The notes beneath the pieces are model-generated. The model was not told where the DNA came from. It saw only the letters and a program-made list of their open reading frames with translations, and ran no database searches. Positions 54,258 to 62,697 of a stretch of 64,000 nt of DNA are shown in pieces (position 1 is the stretch's first letter; every line of letters begins with the position of its first letter). A program made the translations under genes and the position numbers. Source of the stretch: Brevibacillus panacihumi W25 (GTDB taxonomy: Bacteria; Bacillota; Bacilli; Brevibacillales; Brevibacillaceae); assembly GCF_000503775.1 (NCBI RefSeq), contig NZ_KI629782.1:310001-374000 (forward strand), given 5' to 3'.

Positions 54258-54680
54258 CTAATGCTCGCTATTTCGCTGCCAATGTCGAATGACTTCTCGG
54301 TACAAGACATCTACGGTTACCTCAAAGCGCAAAGCAGAATCCAACTCCTGATCCCCTACCGCTAGCATCAGGGCGTTCGCATTTTCTTCCGTCTTCCTCA
54401 TGGTGTCCCCGCTAAAATGAAGAATGACCGTATGTGCAAAACCTTCCGGAATACGAGGGGTCATCTGCTCATTCGAAAACTGATACATCATCGGAAACAG
54501 CAAAACCCTCCCCCTCAGTTTTCGCTCGATTCCAGCCGCGACATTCAATAAATAATTCATTCGCAGGGCGTGGTCGGGCACCTGAGCGCCAGATCGATAC
54601 AAATAAAGAGGGAGTAGCGCGGTATCTACATCGTTCCGCAGCTCCTCCCAATTCTCCAGTTCATTCGTATTCCACTGCAT
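54258..54680 (-). CDS. ypiF: DUF2487 protein (YpiF)
   Basis: The 140-residue protein matches the DUF2487/YpiF family found before qcrABC. It has no signal peptide or membrane helix. The RVLLFPMMYQF and EGFAHTVILHF strands suggest an alpha/beta cytosolic fold. ATG 54680 follows AGAGGAG. Function unknown. Confidence 0.8.
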   Translation of the reverse strand: MQWNTNELENWEELRNDVDTALLPLYLYRSGAQVPDHALRMNYLLNVAAGIERKLRGRVLLFPMMYQFSNEQMTPRIPEGFAHTVILHFSGDTMRKTEENANALMLAVGDQELDSALRFEVTVDVLYREVIRHWQRNSEH

Positions 54681-54774
54681 GGTTCTAGCTCCTCTTCTCG
54701 TAGATTTACGGAAGTTAGCGTACCATGAATCTGTCAAGGCTGGCAATCCGCCTGCGCCATCCTTTTCAGCTCTA

Positions 54775-54990
54775 TTACTTCTGCTCGTAAGCCATGATTT
54801 TTTTCAACTCTCCTGTAAGTTGCAAAAATACTTCCTTGTCCTTCTTTGCCAAGGCTTCGTCAATCTCCTTGTAAAGCTCCCGTTTTCGATAGCTGCGCAT
54901 CTGTTCGTCGATCACGATCTCGGACAACAAACCCGAAACCATTTGATTGTTCGTACCATACGCATTGGAATAGAAATTCAGCCACTCCAT
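54775..54990 (-). CDS. IDEAL-domain small protein
   Basis: The 71-residue protein contains the helical IDEAL motif (ELYKEIDEALAKKDKEVF) and little else. In B. subtilis this domain is the tail of YpiB in the same neighbourhood, so here the tail appears to exist without the UPF0302 domain. The ATG at 54990 is preferred, since GAGGG is too close to the ATG six bases upstream. Function unknown. Confidence 0.8.
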   Translation of the reverse strand: MEWLNFYSNAYGTNNQMVSGLLSEIVIDEQMRSYRKRELYKEIDEALAKKDKEVFLQLTGELKKIMAYEQK

Positions 54991-55076
54991 ACCCATCCCT
55001 CACTTTTCAAACTGGATTTGCCCGTCTCTGGCAAAGCTGCAGGAGTCGAGCACCCTTCAAGCAACAATCGTAGGGC

Positions 55077-56210
55077 CTAGCCGTGCTTGTCGCCCAACAG
55101 AATCGTTGTCTCCGCAAAGCCGTTGTATTTGCGCAGCCACGTCTGACTTGCGTAGGTGGCTGAATACAACCAGTTACCTTCCTGGTCTTGTCCGACACGC
55201 AACAAACCGAGATGAACCATCATCTTGCATACCCGATTTGTCAGTACCTGAAAAGAATCGTCGTAATAAAAATCCTTCACCCATTCCAACAGCGTCTGTG
55301 CCAAAGTGGATTGTTGAACCCATCCGCCAGACACCAGCATGGGAATCAACTGCACCAGCATCGGCAAATTCGGAATCGGCTTTTTGTAGAGCCTGATCCA
55401 AAAGCGAATCAAATCATGGTACAGGCTGTCTTCATACTGCTGCTCCAGCCTTTCCCTGCCGGCCTCTGACAATCCGACCCTGCCGCCCGACTCCTCAATC
55501 CACTTGTTGTAATAGCAGAAATCATACAGCAGCGAAAAACGATCCGGGTAGAGATCAAAGTGAAGGCCGTAGCCAAAGCGCCATTTTTGCGGAAGGAGCG
55601 GCTCTTCTTTTACAAATAAAAATTGAAAAAGCTGTTGTTGATGCCGCTTGTACATACCTCCGTCAGCTGTCAAGGGAACTGGCTCCTGCTGAAGAAATTG
55701 TAAAAATTGCATGATATCGTCACACAGGGCCGTACCTTCATCCCGATACGCATCGATGCTTTGCAGCTCCAGTATTTGATTCTCCTGCCGCCATTGTTCA
55801 AGCCAAGCCTGCAAATAAGGCTCGCGAATGTCGAGCGGTATCTGGTACTGTCCCACTGCTTTGTTCCTGATCGGGTAAATCCAGCCCCTCTTCATCGCCT
55901 GCGTTACAAAACGGCGTGCTTCCGCCTGCTTTTGCTCCTTGGCTCCGTCCAGTGCAATCCCTGCCTTAGCCAGCAGGTCTTCAAGCGACATCACCGTACG
56001 CTTGTCAAGAAAAAGCAGCAGCATGAAGTGAGTCTCATCTTTGCTTAAATTCGAAACTTCCTGCGAGATTGTCGACCGGTGCCGCAAACTGGACAGCAGT
56101 GACGTGATCAGATCATTTTTGGAATGAGGGTTGCATTCGCATCCGTAATGGTTGGCAATCTGATGGAGCTGCCGGATATCGGTGTAAACCAAGATCTCAG
56201 CCAAGTTCAT
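55077..56210 (-). CDS. Unrecognised 377-residue cytosolic protein
   Basis: The N-terminal part (residues 1-90: LHQIANHYGCECNPHSKNDL, then LSKDETHFMLLLFL) resembles the winged-helix region of helicase-associated (XPB/Ssl2-like N-terminal) domains; the rest is all-helical with Trp/Tyr-rich stretches. I cannot name a family with confidence. ATG 56210 follows AAGGGATG. It lies downstream of the TPR gene with a terminator between. Confidence 0.7.
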   Translation of the reverse strand: MNLAEILVYTDIRQLHQIANHYGCECNPHSKNDLITSLLSSLRHRSTISQEVSNLSKDETHFMLLLFLDKRTVMSLEDLLAKAGIALDGAKEQKQAEARRFVTQAMKRGWIYPIRNKAVGQYQIPLDIREPYLQAWLEQWRQENQILELQSIDAYRDEGTALCDDIMQFLQFLQQEPVPLTADGGMYKRHQQQLFQFLFVKEEPLLPQKWRFGYGLHFDLYPDRFSLLYDFCYYNKWIEESGGRVGLSEAGRERLEQQYEDSLYHDLIRFWIRLYKKPIPNLPMLVQLIPMLVSGGWVQQSTLAQTLLEWVKDFYYDDSFQVLTNRVCKMMVHLGLLRVGQDQEGNWLYSATYASQTWLRKYNGFAETTILLGDKHG

Positions 56211-56270
56211 CTGCGCATCCCTTCTTTGCGTTGGCTTACGTTTATCCTCCATTCTTGCCAGAATGCGGAA

Positions 56271-56309
56271 AAATAAACAGGAAGCCACCGATGTGACTTC
56301 CTGTTTTTA
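56271..56309 (-). terminator. Terminator of the YpiA-like gene
   Basis: AAACAGGAAG-CAC (56275-56288) pairs with GTG-CTTCCTGTTT (56293-56306); T-rich beyond. Confidence 0.85.
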
Positions 56310-56316
56310 TGTCCTG

Positions 56317-57261
56317 CTATTCTTCGTTCGATTGATCGTCCCACTGGTTGAGAAGATGTTGGTAATCCTTCGCTTCCTCGTACCTTCCCGCCTGTGTCAA
56401 CAACGCGACAAGACGCTTGATATGATCCAGATCAAATCCTGACAACTCCACGTATTGCTGCAGGGCTTCGATGGCTTTCTCCGTTTTGCCGAGCGACAGA
56501 TAGATATCCGCCGCCAGCGGATAGGCAGCCACGTATTCCTCATCAAGCGCAAGCAATCTGTTTACCAATTCAACAGCATCTTCCAAGCGGCCGATATGGA
56601 ACGCCATCAGACTGCATCCGTACAAAACCTCCGCAGATTGGTCCAAGACCAGTGCCTGGCGAAACACCTGATAAGCTTGCTCGAAGTGACCGTTCTGCGC
56701 CAGCGAACGACCTTTGCTCAGCAGCATCTCCAGGCTCTCTTCTCCTGCCTGCTCCAGCAGTCTTAATGCTTCCTCGTCATTGCCGATGCGGAAATGCAGA
56801 TTGCCCAAGGCTGCCAAGATATCCTGGTTGTCAGGCTCTTTTTGACGAGCTTGCTCCAGGTATTTGACTGCAACCTCATCCAAATCCTGCAATGCGTACA
56901 AGTCAGCCAACAGCAAATCAAGCTGAATGCTTTCTACGCCGGATTCCTTGCATTCGTACAGCAAGTGCTGCGCTGTCTCAAAATCTGCGGAATCCAGCGC
57001 AATCTCTGCGAGGAGCATTTGGCATTCCCGCCGCAATGAAGGCTCCATCCCGGGGTTCTTCTGCAGAATTTCAGACAAGAGCGAGGAGGCTTCCTCTAGA
57101 TGCCCCAAGCGATACCAGACCTCCGCCAGATACATCATGACCTCGGGCAGCTCCCGTCCATGCTCCTGAACTTTTTGCAGAGCTGTCAATCCGAGCTCTA
57201 CCTCATCATTTTCAATCCGTTTGATCGCCTCGTCTATTACGTAGAGCCATTTTTTCGGCAT
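56317..57261 (-). CDS. TPR repeat protein (YpiA-like)
   Basis: The 314-residue protein is made of tetratricopeptide repeats (MMYLAEVWYRLGHLEEASSLL, NLHFRIGNDEEALRLLEQA, LAADIYLSLGKTEKAIEALQQYV). The place between aroA and qcrABC matches ypiA, whose product is longer (about 420 residues). ATG 57261 follows GAGGTGAA. Partners unknown. Confidence 0.85.
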   Translation of the reverse strand: MPKKWLYVIDEAIKRIENDEVELGLTALQKVQEHGRELPEVMMYLAEVWYRLGHLEEASSLLSEILQKNPGMEPSLRRECQMLLAEIALDSADFETAQHLLYECKESGVESIQLDLLLADLYALQDLDEVAVKYLEQARQKEPDNQDILAALGNLHFRIGNDEEALRLLEQAGEESLEMLLSKGRSLAQNGHFEQAYQVFRQALVLDQSAEVLYGCSLMAFHIGRLEDAVELVNRLLALDEEYVAAYPLAADIYLSLGKTEKAIEALQQYVELSGFDLDHIKRLVALLTQAGRYEEAKDYQHLLNQWDDQSNEE

Positions 57262-57292
57262 TCCGTTCACCTCATATGTAGGATCAACAGTT

Positions 57293-57322
57293 GCAAAAGA
57301 CCGTCCGAGGACGGTCTTTTGC
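57293..57322. terminator. Palindromic bidirectional terminator
   Basis: GCAAAAGACCGTCC (57293-57306) and GGACGGTCTTTTGC (57309-57322) form a perfect 14-base dyad; the two-base centre means the top pairs open into a small loop. Confidence 0.88.
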
Positions 57323-57344
57323 TGTTTCATTTGATCATATACCA

Positions 57345-57998
57345 TTATACCCGTGTAAGCCAACTCATTGTTAAGACTGTAATTAAAATACCAAAAACAC
57401 TGAGGACAATACTGTAATTCGGCTTGGCATAATCGTTATTGACCGGTTTTCCGTCCAACGGTACGATGGACGCTGTCGCGTACTGCAAGGCATCCTCTTG
57501 CTGGGCGGACAATGGAGGCGTCTCCACCACATACGTTCCGTCATCGGTCTGCATCGAGGAAGAGATGACTTGAGCCTTGGATGTCTCCATCGCCATCAAC
57601 TCTCCATCGATCATCAAAGCATTGGCATGCTCCGTAGAACTGGTATTCAAATAGAGCGTAAACGTAAAGACCATGAGCAAAACGGCTGCAGCGCTCGCGC
57701 CCATCCTTCTCATTCTCGCCGTTACGGTAAAGATTTTCCGACCGATCGGAATCGCCCATTTTTCCTCCGAGAGAATTCTGGCCATCACAGCGTCTACAAT
57801 CGAACGGGATGGGGTCACGGAATGGTACTGCTCCATGTCCTCCTTCATCCATTCTCCGCTGTCTGTCCACAACTCATAATCCGAGCGACAGGCATAACAA
57901 CTCGCCATATGATGGTCTACGCGTCTTTGTGTTACCTCGGACAACAGATTCTCGGCGTAATCAGGCAGGAGCTCCTGAACTTCTTCACATCTCATCAT
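57345..57998 (-). CDS. Membrane anti-sigma factor with ZAS domain
   Basis: The 217-residue protein has an N-terminal zinc-binding anti-sigma domain (HxxxCxxC at His 30, Cys 34, Cys 37), a transmembrane helix near residue 108, an outer region of about 70 residues and a second helix near the C-terminus (about 195-214). It should hold the ECF sigma factor inactive at the membrane until a signal appears. It overlaps the sigma gene by four bases. Confidence 0.9.
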   Translation of the reverse strand: MMRCEEVQELLPDYAENLLSEVTQRRVDHHMASCYACRSDYELWTDSGEWMKEDMEQYHSVTPSRSIVDAVMARILSEEKWAIPIGRKIFTVTARMRRMGASAAAVLLMVFTFTLYLNTSSTEHANALMIDGELMAMETSKAQVISSSMQTDDGTYVVETPPLSAQQEDALQYATASIVPLDGKPVNNDYAKPNYSIVLSVFGILITVLTMSWLTRV

Positions 57999-58585
57999 CG
58001 ATTCATCCCTTCAGCTTCATCCAAATGAGGGTCCAGGATATAGGCTTCCAATTGTCCTTTTATACTTTGCCGAGCGCGGAACAACAGGGACTTGACCGAG
58101 CTTACGGTCAAATCGAGAATGGTAGCAATCTCGTTGTAATCCAACTGTTCGTACTCGCGCAGAATCAGGGCAGAACGCTGTTTTTCCGGCAAGCTGTTGA
58201 TTGCCAGGCGGACCATCTGTTCCCTTTCATTGCGCAACAAGACTTGCTCAGGCAGACGCTCCGAAGAAGCTGTCGGCACCTGTAGCGTGTCCTCCAGATA
58301 AACATCTGAATTTCGACTTTTGCGAAGTTCGCTCAAGACGGAGTTGCGGGCAATGGTATAAAGCCAAGTGGAAAATGTAGCTTCTACATCTCGGAAAGAA
58401 TGAATGCTTTTATACGCCTTGTAAAACGTCTCCTGACAGATATCCTCTGCAATGTGCTCCAGATGTGCCTGACGCAAAAGATGTGTGACAAAAGCGAGGA
58501 TCTTTTTCTCATATCGACGAATCAGCTCAGCATAGCATTCCAGATTACCTTCTTTAATCTCTCGGATAAGCTGGGAATCGGTCAT
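57995..58585 (-). CDS. ECF sigma factor
   Basis: The 196-residue sigma-70 family member has region 2 (EDICQETFYKAYKSIHSF) and region 4 (LPEKQRSALILREYEQLDYNEIATILDL) and no regions 1 or 3. A perfect AAGGAGGTAA site precedes the ATG. An ECF-like promoter about 60 bases upstream (58637-58664) suggests autoregulation. Which B. subtilis ECF it corresponds to is not clear. Confidence 0.93.
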   Translation of the reverse strand: MTDSQLIREIKEGNLECYAELIRRYEKKILAFVTHLLRQAHLEHIAEDICQETFYKAYKSIHSFRDVEATFSTWLYTIARNSVLSELRKSRNSDVYLEDTLQVPTASSERLPEQVLLRNEREQMVRLAINSLPEKQRSALILREYEQLDYNEIATILDLTVSSVKSLLFRARQSIKGQLEAYILDPHLDEAEGMNR

Positions 58586-58636
58586 GTTCAGGATTACCTC
58601 CTTGCGATTCCGACTCCCCAGCGACCTTTTGCCTAA

Positions 58637-58664
58637 TTAGACCGCCGGAGAGCTAAAAAGTTGC
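58637..58664 (-). promoter_or_regulatory. ECF-type promoter of the sigma/anti-sigma pair
   Basis: GCAACTTTTT (-35, AAC at 58660-58662) and CGGTCTAA (-10, 58637-58644) are 15 bases apart from AAC to CGG, as at known ECF autoregulated promoters. Confidence 0.6.
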
Positions 58665-58733
58665 GCTGTTATCAGATCTTTTTTCTCGTCTGTCTACCAA
58701 AATCCTTTATGAAAATATCCCCATAAGCATCGG

Positions 58734-59849
58734 CTAGATGACATAGGCATAGGGCCTGGTGTCGCGAAGGCACCTGCCAAGTCCCAATACGGGGAGAAAA
58801 TTCAAATCTCGATATATCCAAATACCATTCGACATAACAGATGTTGGAAGCTCGATTTCACTAAAATTGAGAATAGTGGAAGAATCCATCTTTGTCAACC
58901 AGTATTCCTTTTTCAGGAAAAGGATGTCGGCATCTGCCCCTGGAGCAAGCGATCCTTTGCGCGGATACAAACCGAAAGCCTTGGCGACATTTCTCGACGC
59001 CAGTCGTACCAGAAGAGACAAAAGCTCCTCCTCTGAGCACCACCTGCGCCGATAATCGCAGCGGATTTCCTTGATCGAGGAAGCGATCGGACATGAAGCA
59101 TACCATTGACGGTGCAGAGCCCGCAGCCCACGATCCGTATGCACTGTATCAAGCCAGTACAGATGGTAGTACTTCTCGAAGTCTTCTTCCTCAAAGGGAG
59201 GAAGCATCTGCTCTACTACGATACGGATATTCCAGTAACGGGTGACTTCCATCCAGCGGCGCCGAAGCTCTTCGCGATCCGCCCTGCCAAGAGACGACCT
59301 TGGCGGCAGGTGAAGATGAAGTATCGCTCTATATGACGTAAGGATTTGCGAAATAGTTTCCCATTCCAGGGTGGAAATATCGCCCAAATGCCGCAGGTAC
59401 AGTCGAATCGTCCGAAAACCTTGGCGGCACCATTCAAGAACTTCTTTTCCCGTAAAACGGGTGACTTCCAGACCGACATGCCATACGTAATCAATGGGGC
59501 TGTCGTAATGATTCGTCTTGAGATACGCTACCTGCTCGCGATTCATCCAGCGCTCAGGCAAAAGCACATCCACGAGCGTCGTACAGCCTGTCCGGATCAA
59601 CGCCCTTACCTCTTGCAAGTAGTCCGCCCCCTTCAACCGCTGAAGATGCGGCGGAGCCATTGCTACAAAACCGGGCAAAAGGTACATCCCGGTTGCATCT
59701 ATTTCCTTCGGACGCGACACCTGCTTTTTGGCGCGCAGCGTATCCTTGCCCCAACGCGCTATTTTTCCGTCTACAATCCAGACATCCGTCTCCATAAGCC
59801 CTTGTGCTGTCACGATCGTACCGCCGCGAATCACTGTCTCCTGCTGCAA
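58734..59849 (-). CDS. Amidohydrolase-fold protein without HxH site
   Basis: The 371-residue protein is related to dihydroorotase/hydantoinase-like amidohydrolases: N-terminal beta-strands (VIRGGTIVTAQGLMETDVWIVDGK), LLPGF near 57-61 and the C-terminal SLAPGADADILFL. In the metal-binding motif PGFVDxHxH the residues are A63, A65 and P67, so two metal ligands and the Asp are lost. The start is TTG 59849 after GGGGAGGGG; the ATG at 59867 (18 bases earlier) is the alternative. It is probably not a normal hydrolase. Confidence 0.75.
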   Translation of the reverse strand: MQQETVIRGGTIVTAQGLMETDVWIVDGKIARWGKDTLRAKKQVSRPKEIDATGMYLLPGFVAMAPPHLQRLKGADYLQEVRALIRTGCTTLVDVLLPERWMNREQVAYLKTNHYDSPIDYVWHVGLEVTRFTGKEVLEWCRQGFRTIRLYLRHLGDISTLEWETISQILTSYRAILHLHLPPRSSLGRADREELRRRWMEVTRYWNIRIVVEQMLPPFEEEDFEKYYHLYWLDTVHTDRGLRALHRQWYASCPIASSIKEIRCDYRRRWCSEEELLSLLVRLASRNVAKAFGLYPRKGSLAPGADADILFLKKEYWLTKMDSSTILNFSEIELPTSVMSNGIWIYRDLNFLPVLGLGRCLRDTRPYAYVI

Positions 59850-59922
59850 TGCTTGTCCCCTCCCCATCCCGAAACCGCACGTTATCTTATACATGCTTAT
59901 GAGGGGGAAACAGGAAAAATAC

Positions 59923-60014
59923 AAAAAAAAGACCGTCTCTTGAAAACGCATTCAATAGACGGTAGCACGATATGTGCTTTTATATTGGATAGGAGTGGAG
60001 AGAAACCATACTGT
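59923..60014 (-). ncRNA. Candidate small RNA or attenuator leader (~92 nt)
   Basis: From the predicted start near 60014 the transcript carries a C-rich stretch (UCUCUCCACUCCUAUCC, complement of 59987-60003), a short hairpin AGCAC/GTGCT (59964-59978), and a terminator (ACCGTCT-TTGAA/TTCAA-AGACGGT, 59932-59963) with eight T residues. The C-rich part is complementary to AGGAGUGG-type ribosome binding sites. The unit sits in the otherwise unexplained gap between aroA and the amidohydrolase gene, whose start is about 74 bases beyond the terminator. Confidence 0.6.
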
Positions 60015-60020
60015 ATTTTT

Positions 60021-60049
60021 ATAATAAACGGAATGTAAGCGCTTGTCAA
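60021..60049 (-). promoter_or_regulatory. Strong sigma-A promoter of the small RNA unit
   Basis: TTGACA (60044-60049) and TATTAT (60021-60026) are exactly 17 bases apart on the minus strand. Confidence 0.8.
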
Positions 60050-60126
60050 ATCATTTTTGCTAAAATTCGGGAATAAAATCAATATAATTTTATTGGGCAA
60101 TTTTTTTATTAGTACAGCCGGTCATG

Positions 60127-60160
60127 CAAAAAACCCACACACCATTATGTGGGTTTTTTG
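60127..60160. terminator. Terminator at the end of aroA
   Basis: CAAAAAACCCACA (60127-60139) pairs with TGTGGGTTTTTTG (60148-60160). It is A/T-flanked on both sides, so it acts in either direction. Confidence 0.92.
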
Positions 60161-60168
60161 TCTTTCTT

Positions 60169-61449
60169 CTATAGACTAATCCTGCTTAGCAACTCGGAAA
60201 ATCCAGGGAACGAGACGGCGATAGCTTCGTCGTTCTCGATCTGGGTCTCTCCTTGCGCAGCCAGTCCGGCAATCGCCATCGCCATGCCGATGCGGTGATC
60301 GCCCATACTGTCGATGACAGCGCCTTTCAGCTTGGAACTGCCGGTGATAACCATCCCGTCATCCGTCGGTTCTACCTGAGCTCCAAATTTGCTGAGCTGG
60401 CTTACAACGGTTGCGATGCGGTCTGTCTCTTTTACTTTCAATTCCTGCGCGTCACGAATGACCGTTTGTCCGGCCGCCTGCGTCGCCATGACCGCGATCA
60501 CCGGAATCTCGTCGATCAATCGCGGAATAATGTCTCCTGCGATTTCAATGCCGTGCAGCGGCGCGTACGTCACCAGAAGATCCGCGACCGGTTCTTCATT
60601 GACTAACTTTTCGTTGAGCAGTTCAAGACCGCCGCCCATCTGGCGTACGACGTCAATGATTCCCGTGCGGCTCGGATTAATCCCTACATTTTCAATCAGC
60701 AGAGAGCTGCCTGGCACCATCATCACAGCCGCGATCAGAAAAGCGGCAGAAGAGATGTCCCCAGGAACCTGGATGTCGCGTCCTTGCAGCTCCTGTCCGC
60801 CTTTGACACGCACGGTCAAGCCGTCACGCTCGACCTGCACGCCAAACGCTTGGAGCATTCTCTCCGTATGGTCGCGCGACAGATGGGGCTCCGTCACGGA
60901 GGTTTCGCCTTGTGCCTGCAATCCTGCGAGCAAAATAGCCGATTTCACTTGCGCGCTCGCTACCGGAGATTCATAGGAGATCCCGGTTAACCCTCCCCCG
61001 CGGATGGAGAGCGGCGTGAACTCCCCCTCTTTGCGTCCGTCAATTTTGGCCCCCATCTGGCGCAGTGGTCCAATCACGCGACGCATGGGCCGTTTGGCGA
61101 TCGATTCGTCTCCCTCCATGACGACGTGGAAGGGCTGGGTTGCCATAATGCCTGCCATCAGGCGAATCGTAGTGCCGGAGTTGCCGACATCCAGACGAGA
61201 GGAAGGCTCTTGCAGGCCGTACCAGCCTTTCCCTTGGACAGTGACTCGGTCTCCTGCTTGCTCGATCTCGATCCCCATTTGCTTGAAGCATTGAATCGTG
61301 CTCAAGCAATCGGCACCGGGGAGAAAGCCCTCGATGCGCGTCGTTCCCTTGGCAAGCGCTCCGAACATGACCGCGCGATGGGAAATTGATTTATCTCCTG
61401 GAACACGGATGGTTCCGCTGATTTGATTGGTTGGTTTGATGCGTAGCAC
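60169..61449 (-). CDS. aroA: 5-Enolpyruvylshikimate-3-phosphate synthase
   Basis: This shikimate pathway enzyme (called aroE in B. subtilis) makes EPSP from shikimate-3-phosphate and PEP. The 426-residue protein has [35 protein letters not shown] and [14 protein letters not shown]. The start is GTG 61449 after AAGGGGAG. It follows tyrA, 75 bases away. Confidence 0.97.
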   Translation of the reverse strand: MLRIKPTNQISGTIRVPGDKSISHRAVMFGALAKGTTRIEGFLPGADCLSTIQCFKQMGIEIEQAGDRVTVQGKGWYGLQEPSSRLDVGNSGTTIRLMAGIMATQPFHVVMEGDESIAKRPMRRVIGPLRQMGAKIDGRKEGEFTPLSIRGGGLTGISYESPVASAQVKSAILLAGLQAQGETSVTEPHLSRDHTERMLQAFGVQVERDGLTVRVKGGQELQGRDIQVPGDISSAAFLIAAVMMVPGSSLLIENVGINPSRTGIIDVVRQMGGGLELLNEKLVNEEPVADLLVTYAPLHGIEIAGDIIPRLIDEIPVIAVMATQAAGQTVIRDAQELKVKETDRIATVVSQLSKFGAQVEPTDDGMVITGSSKLKGAVIDSMGDHRIGMAMAIAGLAAQGETQIENDEAIAVSFPGFSELLSRISL

Positions 61450-61524
61450 ACGTACACTCCCCTTCTTCATCTAGCCAGTCATGCTGTGAAGCGTCTTCGT
61501 TGTAAAGTACCTCTGCATGAAAAA

Positions 61525-62625
61525 TTATCGTCTGTACACATTGTACTCGAAATAGCGAAGCAGCTCTTCCCCTTTTTCCATCTCGTACTGGGATTGGAAC
61601 GTAATCCGCAATGCTCCGTAGATGTCCTCCCGCGTCTCCCTGATTTGCAGGTTGGTAATGTTGATTTGCTTGGCCCCGAGCAAGGTCGTAATTCGCCCGA
61701 TTTCACCCGGATGGTCAGGAATGTCAATGTACAGATCGTAGAGCGGAGGCAGTGCACCCGCTTTTCTCTCGGGCAGTCCATCGCGGAAATCACGAGCAGA
61801 TTGAAAAAACTGTTCAATGCCGTCGGGATTGCCTTCTTCGACCAGCTTCATCACATCCTCCAGTGCCTTGGACCAATCGCGTCCGATCTGGAGCAAATGC
61901 TCGCGATTGTGCAAGAGGATGTCCCGCCACATGCGTGGATTGCTGGATGCGATGCGGGTAATATCCCGGAATCCGCCCGCAGCAAGACGGGCATGCCAAG
62001 CATTTTCATCATCGTAGCCCGCTACTAGATTCACCAGTGCTGAAGCCAGGATATGTGGAAAATGGCTGACTGCTCCGACGACTTGGTCATGCGTGTCGGC
62101 GTCCATGCGCACGATCTTGGCACGCGTCAACTGAAGCAGCTCGCTCAAATACTCTACCTTGTCTTCAGGAGTGCCGGGCGCTGGAGTCAGCACGTAATAG
62201 GCGTTTTCAAACAAACGATCGGAGGCTGCCTCAACTCCTGATTTATGCGAGCCAGCCATCGGATGGCCGCCAATAAAGGTAACATGGTCGGGAATGACGC
62301 GAATTGCATGGTTTACAATGCCTGTTTTGATGCTGCCAGCGTCCGTGACGATCACGCCGGGCTGCAAATCCAGAGTGCGAAGCGATTCGAGAATCGCGTA
62401 AATCTGTTCCACAGGAGCTGCTAGGAAAATGACGTTTGCTTCTCTTACTGCTGTCTGCAAATCGGTCGTTCCCGCATGGATGGCTCCTGTATTCAAGGCT
62501 TTATCCAAAAAATCCTGACGAACGTCGAAGCCGACGATCCGAATATCGGGGTCTCTTTTTAAGGATAAAGCGATCGATCCGCCGATTAATCCGACGCCGA
62601 TCACAGCTATGGTTGTTCTCTTCAT
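61525..62625 (-). CDS. tyrA: Prephenate dehydrogenase
   Basis: TyrA makes 4-hydroxyphenylpyruvate for tyrosine. The 366-residue protein has IGVGLIGGSIALSLK, the HPMAGSHKSGVEAA block and a C-terminal ACT domain (LYIDIPDHPGEIGRITTLLG) that should bind tyrosine for feedback control. It lies between hisC and aroA as in B. subtilis, with a terminator upstream at 62664-62684. Confidence 0.96.
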   Translation of the reverse strand: MKRTTIAVIGVGLIGGSIALSLKRDPDIRIVGFDVRQDFLDKALNTGAIHAGTTDLQTAVREANVIFLAAPVEQIYAILESLRTLDLQPGVIVTDAGSIKTGIVNHAIRVIPDHVTFIGGHPMAGSHKSGVEAASDRLFENAYYVLTPAPGTPEDKVEYLSELLQLTRAKIVRMDADTHDQVVGAVSHFPHILASALVNLVAGYDDENAWHARLAAGGFRDITRIASSNPRMWRDILLHNREHLLQIGRDWSKALEDVMKLVEEGNPDGIEQFFQSARDFRDGLPERKAGALPPLYDLYIDIPDHPGEIGRITTLLGAKQINITNLQIRETREDIYGALRITFQSQYEMEKGEELLRYFEYNVYRR

Positions 62626-62663
62626 CTCCAGTTTCGATCCTTCCTTTGCGCGTGTAGCGAAAA

Positions 62664-62684
62664 ATGCCGGGAAAGTCCCGGCAT
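62664..62684 (-). terminator. Hairpin between hisC and tyrA
   Basis: ATGCCGGGA (62664-62672) pairs with TCCCGGCAT (62676-62684), followed by five T residues on the minus strand. Confidence 0.8.
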
Positions 62685-62697
62685 CTCAAGCATGAAT

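Noticed and set aside
60027-60050. Catabolite-responsive element (TGTAAGCGCTTGTC) overlapping the small RNA promoter
   Set aside because: Only one half matches the cre consensus; three positions of the other half fail.
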